Under the pieces are notes generated by a model. That model made no database searches. It was not told the origin of the DNA and worked only from the letters and a program-made list of their open reading frames with translations. The translations under genes and the position numbers were made by a program. From assembly GCF_017086405.1 (NCBI RefSeq), contig NZ_CP070973.1, forward strand, positions 1,550,001-1,614,000: a DNA stretch of 64,000 bases, written 5' to 3'. Within the stretch, counting starts at the first letter, position 1. Each line of letters begins with the position of its first letter. Of the stretch, positions 28,501-35,868 are shown in pieces. Origin of the DNA: Mycobacterium gordonae. Lineage in GTDB: Bacteria > Actinomycetota > Actinomycetes > Mycobacteriales > Mycobacteriaceae.

Positions 28501-28775
28501 ACATGCAGCCGAACCGGGTCCAGGTCGGTCAACTGCAATTTCAGCGCGCAGGCCACCGCGTCCCCGGCGCGTCCGAAGGCAACCACGAACCTGTCGTCCT
28601 CGCACTGCCCCGGTGATCGGACACCGCCATAGGTGGTGATCAGGCTGGACAGGGTGCTGTCCAGCAGCGCAAACGCGCGCGTGACGTCATCAGGCTGCCC
28701 CGAGGCCAGCCGCGCCGCATCCTGGATTTCAGCCACCAGCAGCGTCACCGTACCGGTCAGCAGCAACTCGTTCAC
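25521..28775 (-). CDS. LuxR-type regulator with cyclase-like and AAA/NB-ARC domains
   Basis: A 1084-residue regulator. Residues about 1-170 resemble a class III nucleotidyl cyclase domain, but the metal positions are changed (EIQDAA and EDDRFVVAF instead of the usual Asp residues), so it is probably inactive. Residues about 195-500 form a STAND ATPase: Walker A [10 protein letters not shown], then [10 protein letters not shown] and TSREPL. A helical repeat region follows (about 560-990). The last about 65 residues are a LuxR [39 protein letters not shown]. This matches the M. tuberculosis Rv0386/Rv1358/Rv2488c family. Signal and targets are unknown. Confidence 0.9.
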   Translation of the reverse strand: [1084 protein letters not shown]

Positions 28776-29001
28776 GCTCCCTTTGGCCCGTCGCAGAGAG
28801 GGTGGATCCCGCTCATGCTAGCCAGTGCTGGGCTGCTCCGAACACTGGATGTACGCGGAACTACGTATGGGAGCGCCGTGCGCTACGCAAACCTACGACC
28901 TCCGCCGACCGGAAATACGTATTACGACCGATGCCCGCGTGCGGCCCCACCAGCGACAGTTGGTCCATCGAACTTTCGAGCCACTACCGAAGGGAACTTC
29001 A
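28776..29001. other. Divergent intergenic region
   Basis: About 225 bases between the LuxR-type gene and a small basic ORF. It must hold both promoters. I see no convincing operator here. Frames such as the one opening at 28815 run through it but have poor codon use until 29002. Confidence 0.45.
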
Positions 29002-29151
29002 ATGGGCAAGATCCGCACCCGTGCCACCGCCATCCTCGGTCTCGACGGGGAAGGCCCCACCCAGAAGCGTGCGGCGAAGCGCCAGGCTCAGCCGAGGCGC
29101 TACGCGTTCCTCGAGTCCTCGAGCATGTCCCGCGCCATGGACCGTCTCTGA
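29002..29151 (+). CDS. Small basic protein (49 residues)
   Basis: A 49-residue frame begins MGKIRTRATAILGLDGEG and is rich in Lys/Arg (about 12), with a Ser-rich end (LESSSMSRAMDRL). Almost every third base is G or C (for example aag atc cgc acc), and an AAGGGA site lies about 8 bases upstream of the ATG, both supporting a real gene. It ends about 15 bases before the hydrolase start and may be co-transcribed. No family recognised; it could be a ribosome-, RNA- or membrane-associated small protein. In M. tuberculosis the pilin gene mtp (Rv3312A) is nearby, but this protein has no resemblance or signal peptide. Confidence 0.65.
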   Translation: MGKIRTRATAILGLDGEGPTQKRAAKRQAQPRRYAFLESSSMSRAMDRL

Positions 29152-29165
29152 CTACCATCGGCGGG

Positions 29166-30056
29166 GTGCTGCCCGAGCGCGTCCGCACCGACGAGGCGCA
29201 ACTGCATCTCCTGCCCGATGGCCGTGAGCTGGCCTACCTGGAGTGGGGCGACGCAACCGGGTATCCCGCGTTCTACTTCCACGGCACGCCGAGCTCGCGG
29301 CTCGAGGGGGTGTTCGTCGACGGCGCCGCCAAGCGGACCGGCTTCCGGCTGATTGCGGTCGACCGCCCCGGGTTCGGGCGCTCGACGTTCCAGCCGGGAC
29401 GCAGCTTCCGTGATTGGCCGGCCGACGTCTGCGAGTTGGCCGACGCACTCGGCCTCGCCGAATTCGGTGTGGTGGGGCATTCCGGGGCCGGACCCCACCT
29501 ATTCGCCTGCGGTGCCGTCATACCGCCGGGGCGGCTTCGCTTCATCGGCGCGTACGGGGCGTGGGGTCCGCTGGCCACGCCGGAGATTGCGAATGCGCTG
29601 AGCTCGGCCGACCGTGTGTACCGTCGTCTCGCGCGGTTCGGGGCCTGGCCGTTCGACGCGGCGTTCATCCCGCTGGGCTGGTGCGCGAAATATTCGCCCG
29701 GCTTTTTCGGCCGAATGTTGACGGCGTGGGTGCCCGACCCCGAGCGCCGACAGCTGGGTGAGGAGCTTTTTCAACGGCATTTTCGCGCCACTCAGCTCGA
29801 AGCCTTCCGGCAAGGGGGTCGCGGCGGCGCCTATGAATCGTTTCTCGACTACCGGCCGTGGACATTCCGGGTGGAGGAAATCGCCGTTCCCACCCACATC
29901 TGGCAGGGCGACCGCGACTCCTTCATCCCGCAAGCCATGGGCCAGTACTTCGAGCGCGCCATCCCGAATGTGGATCTGCACTGGTCGCAGGGCCGGGACC
30001 ATTTCAGCCTCGAGGACTGGGACGCGATCTTCGCCGCTTGTGCGGCCGACATCTAA
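29166..30056 (+). CDS. Alpha/beta hydrolase (Rv3312c-like)
   Basis: A 296-residue alpha/beta hydrolase. Oxyanion region FYFHGTPSSRLEG, conserved DRPGFGRS, nucleophile elbow VVGHSGAGPHLF, a likely acid in WQGDRDSFIP and catalytic His in GRDHFSLEDW. By position and size it corresponds to Rv3312c of M. tuberculosis. The GTG at 29166 is preferred because it follows the small upstream gene; the frame is open much further upstream without a good codon pattern. Its stop codon overlaps the stop of the convergent PE gene by 2 bases. Substrate unknown. Confidence 0.82.
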   Translation: MLPERVRTDEAQLHLLPDGRELAYLEWGDATGYPAFYFHGTPSSRLEGVFVDGAAKRTGFRLIAVDRPGFGRSTFQPGRSFRDWPADVCELADALGLAEFGVVGHSGAGPHLFACGAVIPPGRLRFIGAYGAWGPLATPEIANALSSADRVYRRLARFGAWPFDAAFIPLGWCAKYSPGFFGRMLTAWVPDPERRQLGEELFQRHFRATQLEAFRQGGRGGAYESFLDYRPWTFRVEEIAVPTHIWQGDRDSFIPQAMGQYFERAIPNVDLHWSQGRDHFSLEDWDAIFAACAADI

Positions 30057-30544
30057 ATCAGTCCGAAAAGCGAACCCACAAGGGCGATCGGCAGCCACAA
30101 CGCCAGCACGGCGTAAATCGGAATCAGCAGCAGAAAACCCAGATAGTAGAGATAGGCCAGCGTTTGCCAGAACAGGCCCGTCACGGTGCTGATCAAGGAG
30201 CTGAACACCTGGTCGAGGGTGGGGATGCCGGCGGCAGCGGTCGCGGGCTGCAGTAACGACGCGTTGGCGGCCTCCGCTATTGCGTAGGTATTCGCTGCCG
30301 CGCTGAGGTGCTGGACGAACTGCTGCTGATACGCCTCGGCCTGACCGGCGGCCGCCTGATAGTCCTGGCCGAACCGGGAGAACAGCTGCGCAGCGGCTGC
30401 GGACACCTCATCGGCGGCCGCGGGCAACACCTGCTGGGTCGAGGTCGCCGTCGTCTGGTTGGCCGCGCCGAGCGTGTGGCCAATGGTCGCCACTTGGGTT
30501 GCGGCCTGGACGAGCAGGTCTGGCACGGCGACTACCGCGGACAT
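30053..30544 (-). CDS. PE protein with hydrophobic C-terminus
   Basis: About 163 residues: a PE domain (MSAVVAVPDLLVQAATQVATIG; AAADEVSAAAAQLF; YAIAEAANAS) followed by about 55 residues rich in hydrophobic amino acids (FWQTLAYLYYLGFLLLIPIYAVLALWLPIAL), likely one or two membrane segments. Small membrane-anchored PE proteins are less common than PE_PGRS. ATGs at 30544 and 30553 are possible; the former gives the usual short PE start. Confidence 0.8.
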   Translation of the reverse strand: MSAVVAVPDLLVQAATQVATIGHTLGAANQTTATSTQQVLPAAADEVSAAAAQLFSRFGQDYQAAAGQAEAYQQQFVQHLSAAANTYAIAEAANASLLQPATAAAGIPTLDQVFSSLISTVTGLFWQTLAYLYYLGFLLLIPIYAVLALWLPIALVGSLFGLI

Positions 30545-30733
30545 GGGGTTCATGGAAACAGGGTGGACAGCAGCGGGCAAGCCGCGCGCCAATTAGCTGC
30601 CCAGTCGTGGTGGGAACGATATCCCGTCGAGACATCAGAAGGTGTAGGGCGGGAATATCGAAACGTCCTGGTACGCCAGAAAGGCGAGATAGCCGACGAC
30701 GAAGATATGAAGAGCAAATCCAACGAAGCATCA
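30545..30733. other. Intergenic region
   Basis: This stretch separates the PE gene from a decayed PE copy. The sequence is mixed in base composition and no frame shows mycobacterial codon use. I see nothing beyond a likely PE promoter. Confidence 0.4.
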
Positions 30734-31150
30734 CTATGGGCCCGAGCAGCGAACCGATATCTGCGAGAACGGTTCCGGCAGCGAGGCAACGCACGCTGAC
30801 AACTGGTGAAACGAGGTAATGCCATTGCCGGCCAACCGGGCGATGATTTCAACGGACAGCTGCTGCAACGAATTCGCGTTGACCTCCTCGGCTCCGGCAT
30901 ACATGCCGGCGGCCGGGTCATGTCCTGCACGAACTGTTAGTGATACGCGGACGCCCATGCGGCCGCTTTGTGGAAGTCCTCGGCGTGCTGTGAGAACAGC
31001 TGGCTGATGCCTGCGGACACCTCGTCGGCCGCGGCCGGCAACAGGGCGCGGGCAGCGGCCGCCGTTTGCAGGCGGACCGCTCCGAGGGCCGAGTCGATTT
31101 GCGGTCAGGTCGGTAGCCGCTTGGGTGATCGACTCCGGCGTTGCGAGCAT
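30734..31150 (-). pseudogene. Decayed PE gene
   Basis: Translation from the ATG at 31150 begins MLATPESITQAATDLTA like a PE protein. Near 31100 the reading then continues in a different frame (IDSALGAVRLQTAAA, LLPAAADEVSAGISQLFSQHAED, ending AAAWASAYH), where an in-frame TAA lies at 30937-30939. Near 30920 it returns to the first frame (AAGMYAGAEEVNANSLQQL). At least two frameshifts and one stop are therefore needed. A programmed or sequencing explanation is less likely given three independent lesions. Confidence 0.75.
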
Positions 31151-31210
31151 CGGACCCTAGTGCCGCGGCGTGAACCCGCCAGTTTGCGCAATCGGCTACT
31201 TGATTACCGG

Positions 31211-31403
31211 CTCGCGGCGCTACTCGCGCCTTAGCCGCGACGCTCACACGAATGTCGTCGCCGACTCGCGGCGCTACTCGCGCCTTAGCCGCGACGCTCA
31301 CACGAATGTCGTCGCCGACTCGCGGCGCTACTCGCGCCTTAGCCGCGACGCTCACACGAATGTCGTCGCCGACTCGCGGCGCTACTCGCGCCTTAGCCGC
31401 GAC
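31211..31403. repeat. 54-bp tandem repeat (3.6 copies)
   Basis: Three complete 54-base units start at 31211, 31265 and 31319, and a partial fourth starts at 31373. The units look identical. Each contains the inverted arms CGCGGC and GCCGCG. The stop codon of the Rv3311-like gene (31382-31384) lies in the fourth unit, so its last residues are encoded by the repeat. Three units lie just downstream of that stop in its transcript and could fold into hairpins. The period is close to the 53-bp MIRU class of mycobacterial VNTR, but I have not matched it to that family. Confidence 0.9.
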
Positions 31404-32689
31404 TCCACGAAGCTTTCCAGCTTTTCCCACGCCCGCACCGCCGAGGCATACGGCCCCGCGGGCTTGCTCGCCGACTCCGGCTCGAGCACGTAGGCGATCA
31501 ACTTGCCCAGCGGCTTGCCCTTGTCCAGGGCCTTGTCGACGGTGCCCTCTTCGGAGTAGTCGCCGATATCGCGGAGCAACTCGACGGCCAGGTCGAGTTG
31601 CTCGCGGTCCACCGCGTCCGGCCCGTCGGCGAAGTCGTCGGCCAGCCCGCTGAGCACATAGACGTTCTCGTCGGTGATGTCGATCTTGAGCGAGCCGTCG
31701 GTGGCTGCGGTGCGGATGTCGTCGTAGGTGGCCAGGTCCGACAGGTCATGGTCATGCTCGTCGGCGAGGTAGCGGGCCAAGGCACGCTCCGAGGTGAACA
31801 CGCTGATGCGACCGTTACGGCCCAGGAAGATGGGGCGGTCGTCGAGGTAGCAGCGCAGCGTGTAGAACGTGCCGCTGCCGGTCATGATGCGGATCGGGTC
31901 GATCCCGACCTGCGCCCAGAAGTCTTCGTCGCTGCCGAGCACGACGGTGTCGCCCTCGGCGCGCTCCTCGTCCTCGTCTTCGTCGTCTTCGCTGTCCTCG
32001 TCGTCTTCGCTGTCCTCGTCGGTGTCCTCGGTGGACTCCTCCGCGGCCTCGTCGGTCTCCTCGTCGGCGTCCTGAGCCGTTTCCTCCTCGACTTCCTCCT
32101 CGAGTTCCTCGGCGGCCTGCTCGGACAGCTTCTCGTCCACCTCCGGCGTGCTGACCACGTCGTCGATGGCCTTGAGCACGTCGTCCCAGCTGCGCCCGAT
32201 GATCTCGGCGATGGCGTCCCAGCGCTTCTGGCCCGCCCTACCGGCGAAGTGGTCGATTCCGCCGGACACCGTGCCCAGGGTGGGGTTGCCATTGAAGAAC
32301 TTCGAGATTGCCGGCAACTCGCAGACCGACCCGATGGACGAGACGATCGCCAGCGTTCCGGCCAGCGCCGCCACCGACTCTTCGGTGGGCTTCTCGGCCA
32401 CCAGCTCCTCGACGGCCACCAGATCGAATTGCTTGTCCTGGGCCGGGTCCAGTTTGTGCGCGTGGGCCTCGGTGATGTCGTTCCACGCCGGGTGGTCGGT
32501 CAAGTCGTTGTCGTCGTCGCTGCGGACGAACGCGACCAGGTCCGCCACGCTGTCGAAGACGAAGAGGTCTTCGTCCTTGCCCAGGAACGCCTCCCACTCG
32601 TCCCCGGAGTCGCGCCAGCGGGGTGCCCACAGCGTGTATCGGTCACCCTCGGACAGGCTCAGGCGGATGGGCACGAGGTCAGCAGCCAT
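31382..32689 (-). CDS. Rv3311-like protein with acidic central region
   Basis: A 435-residue protein with two similar beta-rich halves: an N-terminal unit (MAADLVPIRLSLSEGDRYTLWAPRWRDSG; VFDSVADLVAFVRSD) and a C-terminal unit (FYTLRCYLDDRPIFLGRNGRISVFTSERALARYLADEHDHDL). They are joined by a very acidic linker of more than 50 Asp/Glu-rich residues (about 180-245). It corresponds by place and size to M. tuberculosis Rv3311 (about 420 residues), whose function is unknown. No signal peptide; probably cytoplasmic. The C-terminus SRLRRE lies in the tandem repeat. Confidence 0.82.
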   Translation of the reverse strand: MAADLVPIRLSLSEGDRYTLWAPRWRDSGDEWEAFLGKDEDLFVFDSVADLVAFVRSDDDNDLTDHPAWNDITEAHAHKLDPAQDKQFDLVAVEELVAEKPTEESVAALAGTLAIVSSIGSVCELPAISKFFNGNPTLGTVSGGIDHFAGRAGQKRWDAIAEIIGRSWDDVLKAIDDVVSTPEVDEKLSEQAAEELEEEVEEETAQDADEETDEAAEESTEDTDEDSEDDEDSEDDEDEDEERAEGDTVVLGSDEDFWAQVGIDPIRIMTGSGTFYTLRCYLDDRPIFLGRNGRISVFTSERALARYLADEHDHDLSDLATYDDIRTAATDGSLKIDITDENVYVLSGLADDFADGPDAVDREQLDLAVELLRDIGDYSEEGTVDKALDKGKPLGKLIAYVLEPESASKPAGPYASAVRAWEKLESFVESRLRRE

Positions 32690-32722
32690 GCGGCACACAA
32701 TAGCGACCCGGCCTGCCGGCGC

Positions 32723-33586
32723 TTACCCGCCCCAAATAGTTGCGATCACCGGAGCGGTTGCCGCGTAACCCGTTTTGGGCAGCCCGTACATCTCCTGCAG
32801 GGTCGATAGCACGTTGTAGTGACTGATGGTTTCGTTGTAGCTGCCCGGCTGCACGTGCGCTCCGTAGAACACCGTGGGGATCTGGTTGCGGGGGCCGCCG
32901 TCGTCCTCGTCCCAAGTGAGGATCAGCAGGCTGTTGTTGGCCCTGGCCCAGTTGGCGTAGGCCGACATGCGGCTGTTCAGCCACGCGTCCCCCTGGGCGA
33001 TGGATCCGTCGTGCATGTTGTTGTCGTTGTTGGGGATGACGAACGACACCGTCGGCAGGCTCGCGTAATTGCCCGGCGCAGGGAACGCGGAGAAGGGCAC
33101 CGAGACCGAGGCGGGGACGTTGCTGAAGTTCACCCAGGGCACGTGCTTGCGCGCATATTTGCCTGCGCTGCACGCCGTCGACCCGACCGCGGGTAGATCC
33201 TCGGAGTAGCCGCCGAAGGTGCGCCCGGCGGCCAGCAACTCAGAGGCGAGGTTCGGTTGGGCACCGATCTCCACCGGGCAGCTGTCCTTGGTGAGCCCGA
33301 AGGTGCTGCCGGCGAACAACGCCAGGTAATTGGGTTCGCTGGGATGCGTCTCGGCGAACGACTGCGCCATCATGGCGCCCCCGGCGGCTAGCGCGTTGAT
33401 GAACGGCGCCGCCTTGTTGCCGATGATGTTGGCCTGCGAGCGATTCTCCTCGATCACGACCACCACGTGTGCGTACGCCGGTAGCGTCGCCGCGGCCAAC
33501 GCCACCCGAGGCATCGGCAGCAGCGCCGAACTCAACGCCGCCAGGGCGCAGAAGGCGCTGGTCAGATGCTGTTTGAGCCGCCACAT
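32723..33586 (-). CDS. sapM: Secreted acid phosphatase SapM
   Basis: A 287-residue secreted phosphatase; signal peptide about 1-32 (basic MWRLKQHL then a hydrophobic core, AALA cleavage-like). The phosphoesterase core shows VVVVIEENRSQANI, FAETHPSEPNYLALFAGSTFG, PNNDNNMHDGSI, and TWDEDDGGPRNQIPTVFYG with acidic metal ligands. It is also similar in fold to phospholipase C-type enzymes. In M. tuberculosis SapM (Rv3310) dephosphorylates phosphoinositides and blocks phagosome maturation. It is transcribed away from upp. Confidence 0.92.
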   Translation of the reverse strand: MWRLKQHLTSAFCALAALSSALLPMPRVALAAATLPAYAHVVVVIEENRSQANIIGNKAAPFINALAAGGAMMAQSFAETHPSEPNYLALFAGSTFGLTKDSCPVEIGAQPNLASELLAAGRTFGGYSEDLPAVGSTACSAGKYARKHVPWVNFSNVPASVSVPFSAFPAPGNYASLPTVSFVIPNNDNNMHDGSIAQGDAWLNSRMSAYANWARANNSLLILTWDEDDGGPRNQIPTVFYGAHVQPGSYNETISHYNVLSTLQEMYGLPKTGYAATAPVIATIWGG

Positions 33587-33665
33587 TCCGGGAGTATATG
33601 GGCGGCGGAGACCCGCCTTCGGGACAGAAACGCGTGTGTCAGCGGGCCTGAACCCGATCGTTATA

Positions 33666-33678
33666 TAAGGTCACCCCG
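33666..33678 (+). promoter_or_regulatory. Leaderless-type promoter of upp
   Basis: TATATAAGGT (33662-33671) contains TAAGGT, a match to the mycobacterial -10 pattern TANNNT, ending 6 bases before the GTG of upp at 33678. Transcription would begin at or next to the start codon, with no room for a Shine-Dalgarno. Mycobacteria use such leaderless transcripts often. Confidence 0.45.
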
Positions 33679-34301
33679 TGGACGTCCACGTCATGGAGCA
33701 CCCGTTGGCCGCGGCCCGACTGACCGTGCTGCGCGACGAGCGCACCGACAACGCCGCTTTTCGGGCCGCGCTGCGCGAGTTGACGTTGATGCTCGTCTAC
33801 GAGGCCACCCGCGACGCGCCCACCGAGCCGGTGCAGATCCGCACTCCGGTCGGCGAGACGGTCGGTGTCCGCCTGGCCAGGCCACCGCTGTTGGTGCCGG
33901 TGCTGCGCGCCGGACTGGGCATGGTCAACGAGGCGCACGGCGTGCTGCGGGAGGCGCACGTCGGGTTTGTCGGGGTGGCGCGCGACGAGAAGACCCACCA
34001 GCCGGTGCCCTACCTCGAGTCGCTGCCCGACGACCTGACCGACCTGCCGGTGATGGTCCTGGACCCGATGCTGGCCACGGGCGGCTCGATGGTCTACACC
34101 CTCGGGCTGTTGCTGGCGCGTGGGGCTACGGACGTCACGGTGCTGTGCGTGTGCGTGGCACCGGAGGGTATCGCCGCGGTCGAGCGGGTGGCGCCGAACG
34201 CGCGGCTGTACACCGCGGCCATCGACGAGGGCCTCAACGAGACGGCGTTCATCGTGCCGGGTCTGGGGGACGCGGGCGACCGTCAGTTCGGGCCGCGCTG
34301 A
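33678..34301 (+). CDS. upp: Uracil phosphoribosyltransferase
   Basis: A 207-residue enzyme making UMP from uracil and PRPP. Motifs: [14 protein letters not shown] loop [14 protein letters not shown], and the uracil-binding C-terminus with [20 protein letters not shown]. Same length as the family norm. It completes pyrimidine salvage started by cdd/deoA. A GTG start with no leader is likely. Confidence 0.96.
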   Translation: MDVHVMEHPLAAARLTVLRDERTDNAAFRAALRELTLMLVYEATRDAPTEPVQIRTPVGETVGVRLARPPLLVPVLRAGLGMVNEAHGVLREAHVGFVGVARDEKTHQPVPYLESLPDDLTDLPVMVLDPMLATGGSMVYTLGLLLARGATDVTVLCVCVAPEGIAAVERVAPNARLYTAAIDEGLNETAFIVPGLGDAGDRQFGPR

Positions 34302-34305
34302 CCCC

Positions 34306-35865
34306 TCACCACTTCCGCACGGCCGCGACCACCTCCTCACGCAGCGTCTCGGCCCGGTGCCGCGCGCCTACCAAGTCTCCCGTCACCGCGCAGCGTACTT
34401 CGATGTAGCACTTGAGTTTCGGCTCGGTTCCCGACGGCCGAACCACCACGCGCACCCATGTGTCGTCGTCGCCGCCGCGCAGGATCAGGGCGTCGGCGAT
34501 GTCGGTGCGGGCCGCGTCGAAACCGGCCAGGCGAGCCGGCGGATTGTCCCGTAGCCGGCGCAGCACGGCCGCCGCCTGCTGCGGGTCGGCGACGCGGCGC
34601 GACACCGCGGCCACCTCGTGCACGCCGTAGCGGCGAGCGAGATCGTCCAGCAGCTCAGGGACCGAGCCGCCTGCCAGCGATGCCACCAGGTCACACATCA
34701 ACACAGCGGCGCTGACGCCGTCCTTGTCCCGGACCGCCGGTGGGTCGACGCAGTGTCCGATCGCTTCCTCGTAGGCGTAGACCAGTGTGCCGGGCCGGTC
34801 GGCGTCGGCGCGCGCCAGCCATTTGAAACCGGTGAGCGTTTCGACGTGCACCGCGCCGTGGTGCGCGGCGATCGCGGCCAGCATGCGCGAGGACACCACC
34901 GTGCTGGCCACCGTCCGGGGTCCTTCGGCGGGTTGCGACAAGATGTAATCGCCGAGCAGCCAACCGGTCTCGTCACCCGAGAGCATGCGCCAACCTGCCG
35001 GGGTCGGTATACCCACCGCGCACCGGTCGGCGTCGGGATCCAGCGCGATGGCGACATCGGCGCCGACCTCGGCAGCCAGCGCCAGCAGTGCGTCGGCGGC
35101 GCCGGGCTCCTCTGGATTGGGGAACGTCACGGTCGGAAAGTCGGGGTCCGGCGAGAACTGCGCCTCGACCACGTGTACGTCGTGAAAGCCGGCCCGGCGC
35201 AGGGTCTCGACGGCGACCGCGCCGCCCACCCCGTGCATGGCGGTCAAAGCAACCCGGATCGCGCCGCCGGCGCGCCGTACCCCTGCCGCGCGGCGGATGT
35301 AGCGATCAACCAGATCCGTATCGGCGGGTGTCACCGGTGTGCGGAGGATCTGATCAGCCGGCGGGGCGTCCGTCATGGCGGCTTCGATCGCGCGGTCGGT
35401 GGGGGAGATGATCTGGACGCCGCCGTCGAGGTACACCTTGTAGCCGTTGTCGGTGGCGGGATTGTGCGAGGCGGTGATCTGGATGCCGGCCGCCGCGCCG
35501 GTGGCGCGCACCGCGAAGGCGACCACCGGCGTGGGCACCGGCTCGGGAAACTGTAGTACCGAAAATCCTTGTGCTGCAAGAACTTCAGCGGTGCCTTCGG
35601 CGAACGCGGCCGAACCGTGCCGGGCGTCGCGCCCCACGATCACCGTCGCGGGCCGCTCGATCACCTGCGCCACCGCCCACGTGGCCCGCAGCACCACCGC
35701 CAGGTTCATCGCGTCCGGTCCGCCGCGGACCGGCCCGCGCAGGCCCGCGGTGCCGAAGGTCAGCGGGCGCGCGAACCGGGCGGCGAGTTCGTCGGGATCG
35801 AGTGCCGCAAGCTCGGCGGCCGTCGTCGGGTCAGGGTCGTGAGCGATCCAGTCCTCCGGCGTCAC
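34306..35865 (-). CDS. pmmB: Phosphomannomutase PmmB
   Basis: A 519-residue alpha-D-phosphohexomutase. The catalytic phosphoserine loop is ITASHNPATDNGYKVY, the Mg-binding loop is ALDPDADRCAVGI, the sugar loop has YEEAIG, and the phosphate-binding loop has PSGTEPKLKCYIE. All active-site motifs are intact. The GTG start lies 3 bases after the deoD stop, so the two are one transcript. M. tuberculosis Rv3308 is annotated pmmB at a similar length (534 residues); true sugar specificity (mannose versus ribose) is uncertain, and the deoD neighbour might suggest a pentose role. Confidence 0.93.
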   Translation of the reverse strand: MTPEDWIAHDPDPTTAAELAALDPDELAARFARPLTFGTAGLRGPVRGGPDAMNLAVVLRATWAVAQVIERPATVIVGRDARHGSAAFAEGTAEVLAAQGFSVLQFPEPVPTPVVAFAVRATGAAAGIQITASHNPATDNGYKVYLDGGVQIISPTDRAIEAAMTDAPPADQILRTPVTPADTDLVDRYIRRAAGVRRAGGAIRVALTAMHGVGGAVAVETLRRAGFHDVHVVEAQFSPDPDFPTVTFPNPEEPGAADALLALAAEVGADVAIALDPDADRCAVGIPTPAGWRMLSGDETGWLLGDYILSQPAEGPRTVASTVVSSRMLAAIAAHHGAVHVETLTGFKWLARADADRPGTLVYAYEEAIGHCVDPPAVRDKDGVSAAVLMCDLVASLAGGSVPELLDDLARRYGVHEVAAVSRRVADPQQAAAVLRRLRDNPPARLAGFDAARTDIADALILRGGDDDTWVRVVVRPSGTEPKLKCYIEVRCAVTGDLVGARHRAETLREEVVAAVRKW

Positions 35866-35868
35866 GGC

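Noticed and set aside
31211..31403. CRISPR array
   Set aside because: Units are back to back with no spacers; a VNTR explains them.
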